The translations under genes and the position numbers were made by a program. This document shows positions 54,733 to 64,000 of a stretch of DNA of 64,000 bases, in pieces. Position 1 is the first letter of the stretch. Each line of letters opens with the position of its first letter. The stretch is taken from contig NZ_CP087131.1 of assembly GCF_020911865.1 (NCBI RefSeq), positions 2,170,001-2,234,000 of the forward strand. The letters are read 5' to 3'. The notes beneath the pieces are model-generated. The model did not search any database, had not been told where the DNA came from, and saw only the letters and a list, made by a program, of their open reading frames with translations. This DNA is from Chryseobacterium sp. C-71 (GTDB taxonomy: Bacteria; Bacteroidota; Bacteroidia; Flavobacteriales; Weeksellaceae).

Positions 54733-56175
54733 ATGAGAAAAAATTTAATAAGAAACTTATTCTATGTATTTGCGTTTGCAGTATTATTCTCTTGCAGTTC
54801 TGGCAACAACAATGATATACTGACGTATACAACTGACGCTACTCTCGGACTTTCACGTGTAAACCTCAACAAGATTTCGGATAAAATTCCAGTGGAAAAG
54901 ATTCTAAAAGAAAAGAAAGATCTGAATAACGATGAGAAATTTTTCCTGCAATTGGTCAACAAACCGAAAGAATCTGGGATTGACATCGACCAACCTCTTT
55001 ATTTTATTGCAGATCCTGGAAAATCGACTTACGATCCAGACATCAAAGCTTTTTTCTGGATTGATGATAAAGCAAAATTCCAGAAAAGTATGTCTGATCT
55101 TACAAAAAGTAAAGTAACAATCGACAAAAAAGACTACATCTACGTTGACAGCAAATTAACGGGAAGCATAAAAGGTAAAATAGCTGTTGTGTCTAGCGAT
55201 TATTCATACAGCAATCCTTACAACTCATATTCATCAGGATCGGAAAATGTTTCTAAACTGAACGAAAAGTATTTTACTGACTTCTGGGGAAGAAAAGGAA
55301 CAGCTAATTCGGCAATAAAAGATCAGGTAAACAAATCTTTGGTAAGCGATAAAGACATCAGCGGATGGATGAATATTGCATCTGTTGCGAGTTTTGCATC
55401 GAAAGGTTATATAGAAACTCTTGCTGTAAATAAGCTAATCAAAGATTCAGGAATTGGTTTTGATTTTAATTTTGACAAAGGAACATCTGAAATGGATACC
55501 AAAACGTTTTTCAACAACGACATGAAAAAAATTGTTGAAAAATATTACGATAAAAACAGCATCAACTATGATTTGGTGAAAAACGTTGATCTTGATCAGG
55601 CTAAGTCTTTCTCTTTAGGCTTTTTCAGTCTAGACTTTATGAAATATCTGATTAAAGAAGCTGGTTTTGAGGCAACGATCAATCATTATTTAGCATCAAC
55701 AAACAAGACATTAGAAGATATTACTTCAACATTTACAGGTGATTATGCTTTTGTGGAATTTAAACAACCTACAGATTCTATGGATTATTACCGTTCAAAC
55801 AATGCTTTTGTACTAGGCTTTAATCCGAAAAATAAAGCTCAGCTTACGACATTTCTACAAGGTCCTTTAGGAGAAGGTAAGAAGTATGTGATTGGTGACA
55901 ATCAGGTAATTTTCTCCGAAGATAATAAAGCAATTTATCAGTTTAAAGGTAAAAAAGAAAGCAAAAATTCTAAGCTTAATAAAAAGTCCGGAATCACTGC
56001 ATATTCTTGGTCAGACGGAAAAGATTACAACAGCAATAAAGAAAACAGCTCTGTGAAAATCATTGATGTAGTGAACGAATCTAAAGAAGATAACGGAGAT
56101 ATGGTTTCTAAAACGGTGTTCACTTTGGATAAGAAAGATGAGAATGCACTTTATTATTTAATCATGAATGGATAA
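54733..56175 (+). CDS. DUF4836 lipoprotein
   Basis: 480 residues; lipobox LFSCSSG (Cys about 21) then a long two-domain periplasmic region with TTDATLGLSRVNLNKISDKI (DUF4836 start pattern) and a second copy-like half. Unknown function, but it overlaps the ABC ATPase by 8 nt and so probably works with that transporter. Confidence 0.87.
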   Translation: MRKNLIRNLFYVFAFAVLFSCSSGNNNDILTYTTDATLGLSRVNLNKISDKIPVEKILKEKKDLNNDEKFFLQLVNKPKESGIDIDQPLYFIADPGKSTYDPDIKAFFWIDDKAKFQKSMSDLTKSKVTIDKKDYIYVDSKLTGSIKGKIAVVSSDYSYSNPYNSYSSGSENVSKLNEKYFTDFWGRKGTANSAIKDQVNKSLVSDKDISGWMNIASVASFASKGYIETLAVNKLIKDSGIGFDFNFDKGTSEMDTKTFFNNDMKKIVEKYYDKNSINYDLVKNVDLDQAKSFSLGFFSLDFMKYLIKEAGFEATINHYLASTNKTLEDITSTFTGDYAFVEFKQPTDSMDYYRSNNAFVLGFNPKNKAQLTTFLQGPLGEGKKYVIGDNQVIFSEDNKAIYQFKGKKESKNSKLNKKSGITAYSWSDGKDYNSNKENSSVKIIDVVNESKEDNGDMVSKTVFTLDKKDENALYYLIMNG

Positions 56176-56815
56176 TATTATTTTAGAAAATATTTCTCCA
56201 AAATATTTCACTCCCCGAAACGTCGAACAATCTGAAATCTGGAAGAAAAACATCCGTTTCAGCAAAGGTGACAAACACCTGATTGTAGCGCCTTCCGGGA
56301 GTGGAAAATCTACTTTGGCGACGGCTATTTTGGGAACTCATTTTCAGTATGAGGGAAACATCAAATATGACCAGCAAGTTGTAAAAGATTTGCATCTAGA
56401 GAAGATTGTCAGCAATAGAAAAAATGGAGTAAGTCTTCTCTTTCAGGATGTTCGTTTGATTAAAGACCTGAACATTTCTGAGAATATTCTGCTTCGTGTT
56501 TTTAATGAAGACCGAAAAAAATACATTCCTACCATGAAAGAATATGCGCAAAGGCTGGGAATTGAAAATCTATTGAATAAAAAAGCCGAAAACTGCTCGT
56601 ACGGTGAGCGTCAAAGAAGTGCCATCGTGAGAAGTCTCATCAATCCTACGAATTTTTTGATTTATGATGAATGTTTCAGTCATTTGGATGTCAACAATAA
56701 GCAGATTGCGTTCAATTTAATTGACGAAGTTTCAAAGCAAAGCGGAAGTTCCGTCATCTTTTTTGAGCTGAATAAATTTCCTTTTGAGCATCAATATCAA
56801 CTTCTTCATCTCTAA
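56168..56815 (+). CDS. ABC transporter ATPase (LolD/MacB-like)
   Basis: 215 residues with Walker A APSGSGKSTLA (about 42-52), Q-loop LFQDVRL, a divergent signature CSYGERQRSA (about 140-149) in place of LSGGQ, and Walker B LIYDECFSHLD (about 164-174). Pairs with the FtsX-like permease 5 nt downstream and the DUF4836 lipoprotein upstream. Confidence 0.9.
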   Translation: MDNIILENISPKYFTPRNVEQSEIWKKNIRFSKGDKHLIVAPSGSGKSTLATAILGTHFQYEGNIKYDQQVVKDLHLEKIVSNRKNGVSLLFQDVRLIKDLNISENILLRVFNEDRKKYIPTMKEYAQRLGIENLLNKKAENCSYGERQRSAIVRSLINPTNFLIYDECFSHLDVNNKQIAFNLIDEVSKQSGSSVIFFELNKFPFEHQYQLLHL

Positions 56816-56820
56816 ATATT

Positions 56821-57981
56821 ATGAAGAAATTTTTTAATTCAATCATCCTTTACGCCGGACTTTTCATTGCCTTTATTTTGGTGTTGTCTTGTCTGCAGCT
56901 TTATGAAAATGCCAACAAACTTTTCGGAAGCAAAAGCAGTGAAGGAAATTACTGGCTGACATTGAGCAAAAAAATGACTCCCGACAATATCGGAAGAAAA
57001 GAGTTGCTTGGTTTTAACGAAAATGATATTGTCCAACTTAAAAAATGGACTGAAATAAAAAACGTCTACCCGTTTTCTGCCAACGAATTTAAAGCTTCGG
57101 CTAACGGCGGTGATTTTATTCCGTTCTACACCGATTTGTATTTCGAAAGTGTCGATTTGAAAGCTATCGATGTTCCTGTAACTGAGGAGGAGTTTAAAGT
57201 GAAAGGTGACGAAATTCCTATCATTATTTCAAGGGAATATTTGAATCTTTATAATTACGGATTTGCGCTTAACCAAGGTCTGCCGCAGATTTCTGAAGAT
57301 TTTGCAAAGAAAATAGAGATCAATCTGAACATTACCGTAAACAAAGAAAACAAAACATATAAAGGAAAACTCATCGGACTTTCAGACAGAATCCATTCGG
57401 TTTTGATTCCTAAAAAGTTTTTGGATTCTTTAAATTTAGCTACAAAACCAGAACTTGCCACACAACCAAAGATTTTTAACCGTGTTTTGGTACAGGTGGC
57501 AGATTCCGGAGATGAAAAGCTGATTTCTAAAATGAATAAAAACGGCTATGAATCTAATCAGGAAAGTCTGCGTTCTGCGAAGATAAAGTCTAAATTATTT
57601 TTAGTTTTAAAAGCTATTGCCGTGCTAGGAATTTTCATTTTTGCATTGTGCCTTTACATTATTGTGAGTTTCATTAAAATTCAGTTTTTAGAAAAACAAG
57701 AAGAGGTTTCCATCAAAAACAGTTTGGGATATTCACCAAGGAAAATGGTGAATGACATCAGCAGACGTTTTAGCATTCATTTGGTGATTGTGTTGATTTT
57801 AAGTTTGATTCTTATTGCTGCAGGACAGTATTTTGCGTCTACCTCAGCAGTTTCAAACGGATTATTATCTCCATACATCAATCCATTCCTTTGGTCTGTG
57901 ATCATAATCATTCCTGTATTGGTTTATTTTTTCGTAAAAGAATTGATTTACCACTGGCTGATTAAGTCCTGGAAAATTTAA
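56821..57981 (+). CDS. ABC transporter permease, FtsX/MacB-like
   Basis: 386 residues: N-terminal helix (about 7-25), a large periplasmic domain (about 30-260) and three C-terminal helices (about 260-380) with the LGYSPRKMVNDISRRF coupling region. Mechanotransmission-type permease likely used for lipoprotein or envelope substrates. Third gene of the operon; a terminator follows. Confidence 0.88.
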   Translation: MKKFFNSIILYAGLFIAFILVLSCLQLYENANKLFGSKSSEGNYWLTLSKKMTPDNIGRKELLGFNENDIVQLKKWTEIKNVYPFSANEFKASANGGDFIPFYTDLYFESVDLKAIDVPVTEEEFKVKGDEIPIIISREYLNLYNYGFALNQGLPQISEDFAKKIEINLNITVNKENKTYKGKLIGLSDRIHSVLIPKKFLDSLNLATKPELATQPKIFNRVLVQVADSGDEKLISKMNKNGYESNQESLRSAKIKSKLFLVLKAIAVLGIFIFALCLYIIVSFIKIQFLEKQEEVSIKNSLGYSPRKMVNDISRRFSIHLVIVLILSLILIAAGQYFASTSAVSNGLLSPYINPFLWSVIIIIPVLVYFFVKELIYHWLIKSWKI

Positions 57982-57984
57982 ATA

Positions 57985-58014
57985 AAAATGACCGTCAAAA
58001 TTGGCGGTCATTTT
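57985..58014. terminator. Terminator between converging genes
   Basis: AAAATGACCG / CGGTCATTTT stem (57985-57994 / 58005-58014), T-rich on both sides. Confidence 0.75.
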
Positions 58015-58036
58015 CTTTATTGGTTGTGAATATGTT

Positions 58037-58540
58037 TTAATCTTTCGAACCCAAACCATCCATAGTATCTCCCATACCTTTGCTGGTCGTTGTAGAAGCT
58101 CGTTCATTGTCTAAAAAGTAAACATCATGTTTTGCCTTTGCAATGATACCGTTGTAAACATCTTCCGGTAGCCCTGCAGTTTCTTCAGAATCACTCTGAT
58201 TAACAGAAGGTTTATTATAAATCTTTAACGCTCCAAACTGATCTAATACTTTTTTTGCGTTTTGCGCCTCGGTAAGATTCAAAGTGTAAACTACAACATT
58301 GACTTTACCTATACTTTCTTTACTATAGGCGGATAAAATCTCGTTATCATTTACAAAAACATGATCCCAGAAACTTTTTGTTCTTTCGTCATCCTGATAA
58401 TTATCAACAGATGAATCTGCATCTAATTTAGATGTTGAAACAATAATATCTGCTTCGTTAAATCCCTGATTTTTTAATTCTGCTTTGATTTCCTCTGTGT
58501 TTACATCTGCCGGAAATACTGAAATTACTGTATAAGCCAT
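58037..58540 (-). CDS. Conserved small protein, YflT/stress-protein-like region, unknown
   Basis: 167 residues, soluble, acidic. The N-terminal part (ISVFPADVNTEEIKAELKNQGFNEADIIV) resembles the heat/stress YflT domain in pattern, with a low-complexity C-terminus (STTTSKGMGDTMDG). No catalytic motif. Stands alone with a possible own promoter region upstream. Confidence 0.65.
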   Translation of the reverse strand: MAYTVISVFPADVNTEEIKAELKNQGFNEADIIVSTSKLDADSSVDNYQDDERTKSFWDHVFVNDNEILSAYSKESIGKVNVVVYTLNLTEAQNAKKVLDQFGALKIYNKPSVNQSDSEETAGLPEDVYNGIIAKAKHDVYFLDNERASTTTSKGMGDTMDGLGSKD

Positions 58541-58659
58541 AATATTTTATTTTTTGGTTATGGTCTACACTACAAAAGCTGTGCAAAAAGAAATCAATGA
58601 AGCTTTATTAACTTAAATTTAAAATAATCTAAGGTGATTTTAAAAGAAATATTCTCCCT

Positions 58660-60786
58660 TTAAACTGTTTCATTTAAAAATCTATTCAAAATATCTACTG
58701 CACATTTTGGAAGGTTTGTACCAGGACCGAAAATAAAATCTGCTCCGTTCGCATATAAAAATTCATAATCCTGTTGCGGAATTACTCCACCAACGACAAT
58801 CGTAATATCTTCTGCACCGAGTTTTTTCAGTTCTTCAACGACTTGCGGAACCAAAGTTTTGTGACCAGCAGCCAAAGAAGATACTCCCAAAATATGAATA
58901 TCATTTTCTACTGCTTGCTTTGCCACTTCTTCCGGAGTCTGGAATAACGGTGCAACATCAACGTCAAATCCCATATCAGCAAAGGCAGTTGCTACTACTT
59001 TTGCACCACGGTCATGACCATCCTGTCCCATTTTTGCCACCATAATTCTTGGGCGGCGACCTTCTTCTTCTTCAAATTTTTGGGTAAGCTGAAGTGCCTG
59101 ACCAAAATATTCGTTTTTACCTGCATTCATAGCGTAAACTCCTTGTATGGTTCTGATGTTGGCTTTATAACGTCCGAAAGTTTCTTCCATGGCATCGCTC
59201 ATTTCACCCAAAGTAACTCTTCTGCGAGCAGCTTCGATGCACAATTCAAGAAGATTTCCACTTCCAGACTTTGCGCACATACGAATGTCATCTAAAATTT
59301 GGCTCACCGCCACGGTGTTTCTGCTTAATTTGATGGTTTCAAGTCTTTCGATTTGTTTTCTACGAACTTCCGTGTTGTCGATATCTAAAATCTCCAATTG
59401 CATCTGTTTTAAATTTGATTTAAAAGAGTTGACACCGATGATAAATTCTTCGCCACTATCAATTTTCGCTTGTTTTATTGCGGAAGCCTCTTCAATTCTC
59501 ATTTTAGGAATGCCGGCTTCAATGGCTTTGGTCATTCCGCCTTCTTTTTCAACCTCATCGATGAACTTCATGGCTTCTTCAATCATCTGCTGAGTTAAAG
59601 CTTCTACTAAATTGCTTCCGCCCATTGGATCTACGACGTCACAAATTCCGCTTTCCTGCTGAAGAATAATTTGCGTATTTCTAGCAATTTTCGCCGAATA
59701 ATCTGTCGGAAGTGCAATCGCTTCATCCAAAGCATTGGTATGTAAAGATTGAGTTCCACCTAAAGCTGAAGATAAAGCTTCTATGGCAGTTCTTGTGATA
59801 TTATTAAAAGGTTCCTGCTCGGTTAAAGACCAACCAGAAGTCTGAGAATGTGTCCTTAACGCTAAAGATTTTGGATTTTGAGGATTAAATTGTTTCAACA
59901 ACGTTGCCCAAATATATCTTGCAGCACGCATTTTTGAAATTTCCATGAAATGATTCATCCCGATTGCCCAGAAAAATGAGAGTCTCGGAGCAAAATCATC
60001 AACATTCATTCCTGCTTTAATTCCTGTTCTTACATATTCTAAACCGTCTGCTAAAGTATAAGCCATCTCCAAAACCGGAGTTGCTCCTGCTTCCTGCATG
60101 TGATACCCTGAAATTGAAATTGAGTTAAATTTCGGAATATTTCTCGAAGTATATTCAAAAATATCCGCAATAATTTTCATGGAAGGTGTCGGTGGATAGA
60201 TATAGGTATTACGCACCATGAATTCTTTCAAAATATCATTCTGAATGGTTCCTGAAAGCTTATCCTGAGAAACGCCCTGTTCTTCTGCAGCGACAATATA
60301 AAAGGAAAGAATCGGCAAAACTGCTCCATTCATCGTCATGGAAACCGAGATTTCATCTAACGGAATTTCATTAAACAAAATTTTCATATCCTCAACAGAA
60401 TCAATCGCAACACCAGCTTTTCCTACATCACCCACAACTCTTGCATGGTCGGAATCATACCCTCTGTGAGTCGCTAAATCGAATGCAACGGAAAGTCCTT
60501 TTTGCCCTGCCGCCAAGTTTCTTCTGTAAAAGGCGTTGGATTCTTCTGCTGTTGAAAATCCTGCGTATTGGCGAACGGTCCAAGGTTTTTGAACATACAT
60601 CGTTGAGTATGGACCTCGTAAAAAGGGTGTAATTCCTGGAGAAGTCTTAGTAAGAGCATCATCTTTTACGTCTTTTCTTGTGTATGATGATTTTAGTTCT
60701 AATCCATCTTTTTCAAATGGGTAGATTTCAGTTTGCTTTTCTGATATTGTAAATTGGGGATTTTTATTTTGAATTTCCCTTCTCAT
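58660..60786 (-). CDS. scpA: Methylmalonyl-CoA mutase, large subunit
   Basis: 708 residues, B12-dependent isomerisation of succinyl-CoA and methylmalonyl-CoA. N-terminal TIM barrel with the [11 protein letters not shown] start and substrate region RSHSQTSG-like RTHSQTSG, and C-terminal cobalamin domain with DGHDRG (about residues 590-595), whose His coordinates cobalt. Full length. The chaperone meaB is at 48556-49539. No small subunit gene is visible here. Confidence 0.96.
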   Translation of the reverse strand: MRREIQNKNPQFTISEKQTEIYPFEKDGLELKSSYTRKDVKDDALTKTSPGITPFLRGPYSTMYVQKPWTVRQYAGFSTAEESNAFYRRNLAAGQKGLSVAFDLATHRGYDSDHARVVGDVGKAGVAIDSVEDMKILFNEIPLDEISVSMTMNGAVLPILSFYIVAAEEQGVSQDKLSGTIQNDILKEFMVRNTYIYPPTPSMKIIADIFEYTSRNIPKFNSISISGYHMQEAGATPVLEMAYTLADGLEYVRTGIKAGMNVDDFAPRLSFFWAIGMNHFMEISKMRAARYIWATLLKQFNPQNPKSLALRTHSQTSGWSLTEQEPFNNITRTAIEALSSALGGTQSLHTNALDEAIALPTDYSAKIARNTQIILQQESGICDVVDPMGGSNLVEALTQQMIEEAMKFIDEVEKEGGMTKAIEAGIPKMRIEEASAIKQAKIDSGEEFIIGVNSFKSNLKQMQLEILDIDNTEVRRKQIERLETIKLSRNTVAVSQILDDIRMCAKSGSGNLLELCIEAARRRVTLGEMSDAMEETFGRYKANIRTIQGVYAMNAGKNEYFGQALQLTQKFEEEEGRRPRIMVAKMGQDGHDRGAKVVATAFADMGFDVDVAPLFQTPEEVAKQAVENDIHILGVSSLAAGHKTLVPQVVEELKKLGAEDITIVVGGVIPQQDYEFLYANGADFIFGPGTNLPKCAVDILNRFLNETV

Positions 60787-60852
60787 GAGTTCTGATTTAA
60801 GATTTTAAAAATAAGCATTTTTGCGATAACAAATCTGTCCTAATTTTCATAT

Positions 60853-60885
60853 AAAAAAAGCGACGTTGCACTGCTGCAAAGTCGC
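60853..60885 (-). terminator. Terminator of the prolyl oligopeptidase gene
   Basis: GCGACGTTGCA / TGCAAAGTCGC (60860-60870 / 60875-60885, one mismatch) with T-run on the - strand from 60859 down. Confidence 0.75.
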
Positions 60886-60908
60886 CCTCTAATTCTATAT
60901 TTTTTTAA

Positions 60909-63020
60909 TTATTTTCCAAGCTTTTTAATCCCCATTTCAAACAAAGCAAACGAAATTAAATCTGCATTTTCACTGATTACCTGATCTGTTGCTCTTCCTG
61001 CTCCATGACCAGCGTTTTTCTCTATTCTTACCAAAATTGGGTTTGCACATTTCTGTTTTTCCTGCAATTCTGCACCGAATTTGAATGAATGCGCCGGAAC
61101 TACTCTGTCGTCATGATCGCTTGTGATAATCATCGTTGAAGGATAGCAAACTCCTGCTTTTACATTATGAACCGGAGAATATGATTTCAGATAATCAAAC
61201 ATTTCTTTGTTGTCTTCGGCAGTTCCGTAATCATAAGACCAACCTGCTCCTGCTGTAAACTTGTTGTATCTCAACATATCTAAAACTCCAACTCCCGGGA
61301 AAGCAACTTTAGCCAAATCCGGACGCATGGTCATGGTTGCACCAACCAAAAGTCCACCGTTTGATCTACCAGAAAGTGCCATATATTCTTTTGAAGTGTA
61401 GCCTTTGCTTTGTAGGTATTCTCCTGCTGCGATAAAGTCATCGAATACATTTTTCTTTTGCATTTTAGTACCTGCATCGTGCCATTTTTTACCGTATTCA
61501 CCACCACCACGAATGTTTGGAACTGCATAAATTCCGCCATTCTCCATCCAGATTGCATTTACGACAGAAAAAGATGGTTGTAAACTGATGTTGAAACCAC
61601 CATAAGAATACAGCATCGTTGGGTTTTTACCGTCGAGCTTTGTTCCTTTTTTATAGTTAATCATCATTGGAACTTTTGTGCCGTCTTTTGATGTGTAAAA
61701 TACCTGTTCAGAAACATAATCTTCAGGATTGAATTTCACTTTTGGCTTTTGATAAACTTCTGATTTTCCTGTGTCAGCATTGAATTTATAAGTAGTTCCC
61801 GGCGTAATATAATTGCTGAAAGAATAATACATTTCTTTCTCTTTTTCTTTACCGCCAAATCCGCCGACATTGCCTTTTCCAGGCAAAGATATTTCTCTGA
61901 TCAGTTTTCCGGTTTTGTCAAACTGTTTTACTTTATCAATCGCATCAACCATGTAGGTTGCAAAGAAATAACCGCCACCAGAAGAGATTCCTAGTACATT
62001 TTCCGTTTCAGGAATAACATCTTTCCACGTTTCAGGAGACGGATTTTGGATGGTTGTTTTTACCAAACGCATATTCGGAGCATCTTTATCTGTAAAAATG
62101 AAAAGATTATCGCCTTCTGTATCAACCAAATTTACATTGATATCGAAACCTTTGTTGATTTGAACAAAGTCACCGCCTCTCTTTAAATCTTTAATGTATA
62201 ATTCATTTCCGTTGGTTGCGTTCGCTGCAGAAATAATTAAATATCTCTGATCCTCAGAAACTCCTGCTCCCAAATATCTCCTCGGAGTTTTATCTCCACC
62301 GAAAATTAATTGATCTGCAGATTGTTTTGTGCCTAATTTGTGAAAAAACACTTTATGTTTATCAGTCATCCCGGAAAGTACAGTTCCTTCTTTTGGTTTG
62401 TCGTAACTTGAATAGTAGAAACCTTCATCGCCTTGCCAGGAAATTCCGCTGAATTTTACATCAACGATGGTTTCATCGATTTGCTTTTTGGTAATGGCAT
62501 CGATGATGATGATTTTATTCCAATCACTTCCGCCTTCTGAAATTGCGTATGCCGCTAAATTTCCTTTTTTATTGAAAGACAAACTTGAGAGCGAAGTTGT
62601 TCCTTTTTCTGAAAATTTATTTGGGTCTAAAAATACTTCTGTTGTCTTAGTTTTGTTATCGGTTCTGTACAATACAGATTGCGCCTGAAGTCCGTTATTT
62701 TTGTAATAATACGTGTAATCTCCTTCCTTGAACGGTGCACCAATTTTTTCGTAATTCCAAATGTCTGTTAATTGCTTTTTAATTTGCTCTCTGAAAGGAA
62801 TTTTTGATAAATAATTCTGACTGTAAGCAACTTCTTCATCTACCCATTTCTTAGTAGGTTCAGAGTCATTTTCTAAATCTCTGTACGGATCTGCCACAGC
62901 AGTTCCAAAATAAGTATCTGTTTGATTTCCTTTTATTGCTTTAGGATAATTCATTTTCTGAGAATAAAAAGTTGCTGAAAACAAAACTCCAGCCGTTAAT
63001 AAGATAGGTTTAAGATTCAT
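60909..63020 (-). CDS. Prolyl oligopeptidase, S9A family, exported
   Basis: 703 residues from the ATG at 63020 (MNLKPILLTAGVLF; open frame reaches back to 63038). Signal peptide to about residue 20. Seven-bladed propeller (about 70-415) then alpha/beta hydrolase with nucleophile GRSNGG, Asp in SDHDDRV and His in NAGHGAGR. Cleaves peptides after proline in the periplasm or outside. Confidence 0.95.
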   Translation of the reverse strand: MNLKPILLTAGVLFSATFYSQKMNYPKAIKGNQTDTYFGTAVADPYRDLENDSEPTKKWVDEEVAYSQNYLSKIPFREQIKKQLTDIWNYEKIGAPFKEGDYTYYYKNNGLQAQSVLYRTDNKTKTTEVFLDPNKFSEKGTTSLSSLSFNKKGNLAAYAISEGGSDWNKIIIIDAITKKQIDETIVDVKFSGISWQGDEGFYYSSYDKPKEGTVLSGMTDKHKVFFHKLGTKQSADQLIFGGDKTPRRYLGAGVSEDQRYLIISAANATNGNELYIKDLKRGGDFVQINKGFDINVNLVDTEGDNLFIFTDKDAPNMRLVKTTIQNPSPETWKDVIPETENVLGISSGGGYFFATYMVDAIDKVKQFDKTGKLIREISLPGKGNVGGFGGKEKEKEMYYSFSNYITPGTTYKFNADTGKSEVYQKPKVKFNPEDYVSEQVFYTSKDGTKVPMMINYKKGTKLDGKNPTMLYSYGGFNISLQPSFSVVNAIWMENGGIYAVPNIRGGGEYGKKWHDAGTKMQKKNVFDDFIAAGEYLQSKGYTSKEYMALSGRSNGGLLVGATMTMRPDLAKVAFPGVGVLDMLRYNKFTAGAGWSYDYGTAEDNKEMFDYLKSYSPVHNVKAGVCYPSTMIITSDHDDRVVPAHSFKFGAELQEKQKCANPILVRIEKNAGHGAGRATDQVISENADLISFALFEMGIKKLGK

Positions 63021-63062
63021 TGTGAATGATTTTCTCAAATTTAAGGAAAGTTGTGGGAATAA

Positions 63063-63092
63063 AAAAAGCTTCCGATTTTTCAGAAGCTTTTT
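63063..63092 (-). terminator. Terminator of prfA
   Basis: AAAAAGCTTC / GAAGCTTTTT (63063-63072 / 63083-63092), 10-nt loop, T-run on the - strand. Confidence 0.75.
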
Positions 63093-63113
63093 AAATATTT
63101 TAAAAAGAAAAAA

Positions 63114-64000
63114 TTAATAATTTTCCTCTTCACCTTTCATTTTCTCAGCATTTTCTGCCATTATTACGGCATCGATCATTTCTCCTATGTCACCATTCAT
63201 ATAAGCATCAAGGTTGTACATCGATTTGTTGATTCTGTGGTCTGTAACTCTACCCTGCGGATAGTTATAGGTTTTGATTTTCGCTGAACGATCACCGGTA
63301 GAAACCATCGATTTACGCTGTGCTGCGATATCTCCGACAGATTTCTGAACTTCAATATCATATAATTTGGTACGAAGCATTTCCATTGCCAATTCTCTGT
63401 TGGCCAACTGAGAACGAGCCTGCTGACAAACAACCACCATTCCTGAAGGTTTGTGCGTCAACTGTACTTTGGTTTCAACCTTGTTTACGTTTTGTCCACC
63501 CGCTCCACCTGAACGTGAAGTCTGCATTTCGATATCAGCCGGATTTAATTCAAAATCGATTTCTTCAGCTTCCGGTAAAACAGCAACGGTAATTGCAGAA
63601 GTATGTACTCTACCTTGAGATTCTGTTTCAGGAACACGCTGCACACGGTGAACGCCGGATTCAAATTTCATGATTCCGTAAACGCCATCACCTTCTATTT
63701 TTAAAATCAGTTCTTTATATCCTTTTGCAGCCTCACTAGAATCTGTTATTTCGTGCTTCCAGCCTTTAGTTTTAAAAAACATGGCATAAGCTCTGTAGAC
63801 ATCCTCCACAAAAATTGCTGCTTCATCGCCACCTGTTCCGGCACGAAGTTCTACAATTACGTTTTTATCGTCGGTTGGATCTTTAGGAATCAAAAGCACT
63901 TTTAATTCTTCTTCCAAACCGGGAAGTTTCCCCTGAGCTTCTACTTTTTCTTCTTTAGCCATATCGACCAAGTCTCTGTCTGAACCATCTGCGATGATTT
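63114..64000 (-). CDS. prfA: Peptide chain release factor 1, 5' partial
   Basis: The frame stays open to position 64000, so the N-terminus is outside the window. About 295 residues are visible of the usual roughly 360. It carries the stop-codon recognition PxT variant (VPETESQGR) and the GGQ loop ([13 protein letters not shown]), and so releases the peptide at UAA and UAG. The apparent start at 63971 is only a TTG inside the reading frame. Confidence 0.96.
   Translation of the reverse strand, partial: IIADGSDRDLVDMAKEEKVEAQGKLPGLEEELKVLLIPKDPTDDKNVIVELRAGTGGDEAAIFVEDVYRAYAMFFKTKGWKHEITDSSEAAKGYKELILKIEGDGVYGIMKFESGVHRVQRVPETESQGRVHTSAITVAVLPEAEEIDFELNPADIEMQTSRSGGAGGQNVNKVETKVQLTHKPSGMVVVCQQARSQLANRELAMEMLRTKLYDIEVQKSVGDIAAQRKSMVSTGDRSAKIKTYNYPQGRVTDHRINKSMYNLDAYMNGDIGEMIDAVIMAENAEKMKGEEENY

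Overview
The window is chromosomal DNA of a flavobacterium, most likely Chryseobacterium or a close Weeksellaceae relative. The basis is low G+C, promoter-like elements of the Bacteroidota type (TTG, about 17-19 nt, TAnnTTTG), almost no Shine-Dalgarno sequences, a fused CcoN-CcoO subunit with a single-haem CcoP, and Bacteroidota-typical families (DUF4349, DUF4836, DUF4251, OMP beta-barrel/TonB-type proteins, RtcB next to PrfH). The genus is inference; no rRNA or tRNA gene was seen.

Layout. 1-8454 is a complete cbb3 oxidase locus: copper ATPase (5' end cut by the window edge), ccoS, ccoNO, ccoQ, ccoP, ccoG, a FixH-like gene and a TauE/UreH-like membrane protein, all on the + strand. 8468-16588 is an accessory island on the - strand that reads as a RiPP-type (modified peptide) gene cluster. 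From its promoter it runs: three tandem Gly-rich precursor genes, a PqqD-domain/M50 peptidase, a radical SAM protein, an alpha-alpha toroid (prenyltransferase/terpene-cyclase-like) protein, a fourth Gly-rich precursor and an outer-membrane beta-barrel receptor. All four precursors share the leader core ELEERLELG(S/I)W followed by Gly-rich cores of different composition. The cluster is visibly decaying. An intact IS256-family element (13583-14946, 8-bp target duplication) splits the M50 gene, the radical SAM gene loses its SPASM domain at an out-of-frame junction with the toroid gene, and one precursor has no ATG.

16961-29731 (mostly - strand) holds serS, a small lipoprotein, a polysaccharide locus (flippase, asparagine-synthase-like, glycosyltransferase, methyltransferase), an electron-transfer Fe-S pair, an MCE protein and a periplasmic folding PPIase. 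29990-47906 holds housekeeping genes: lon, an AI-2E-type permease, DoxX, an acyl-CoA dehydrogenase, a GH125 mannosidase, pgi, a small toxin-antitoxin pair, folD, queE, a polyprenyl glycosylphosphotransferase, an MlaE/MlaF lipid transporter, a beta-barrel protein and an M48 peptidase.

48014-64000 contains meaB and the methylmalonyl-CoA mutase it probably serves (about 9 kb apart), two tandem small cytochromes c, an enolase-superfamily epimerase, an RNA/ribosome repair group (TPR protein, prfH, rtcB) whose rtcB is flanked by two copies of a dispersed hairpin repeat, and an unannotated candidate small RNA gene (about 54424-54589, - strand) with its own promoter and terminator. It ends with a DUF4836 lipoprotein/ABC transporter operon, a prolyl oligopeptidase and prfA (cut by the window end).
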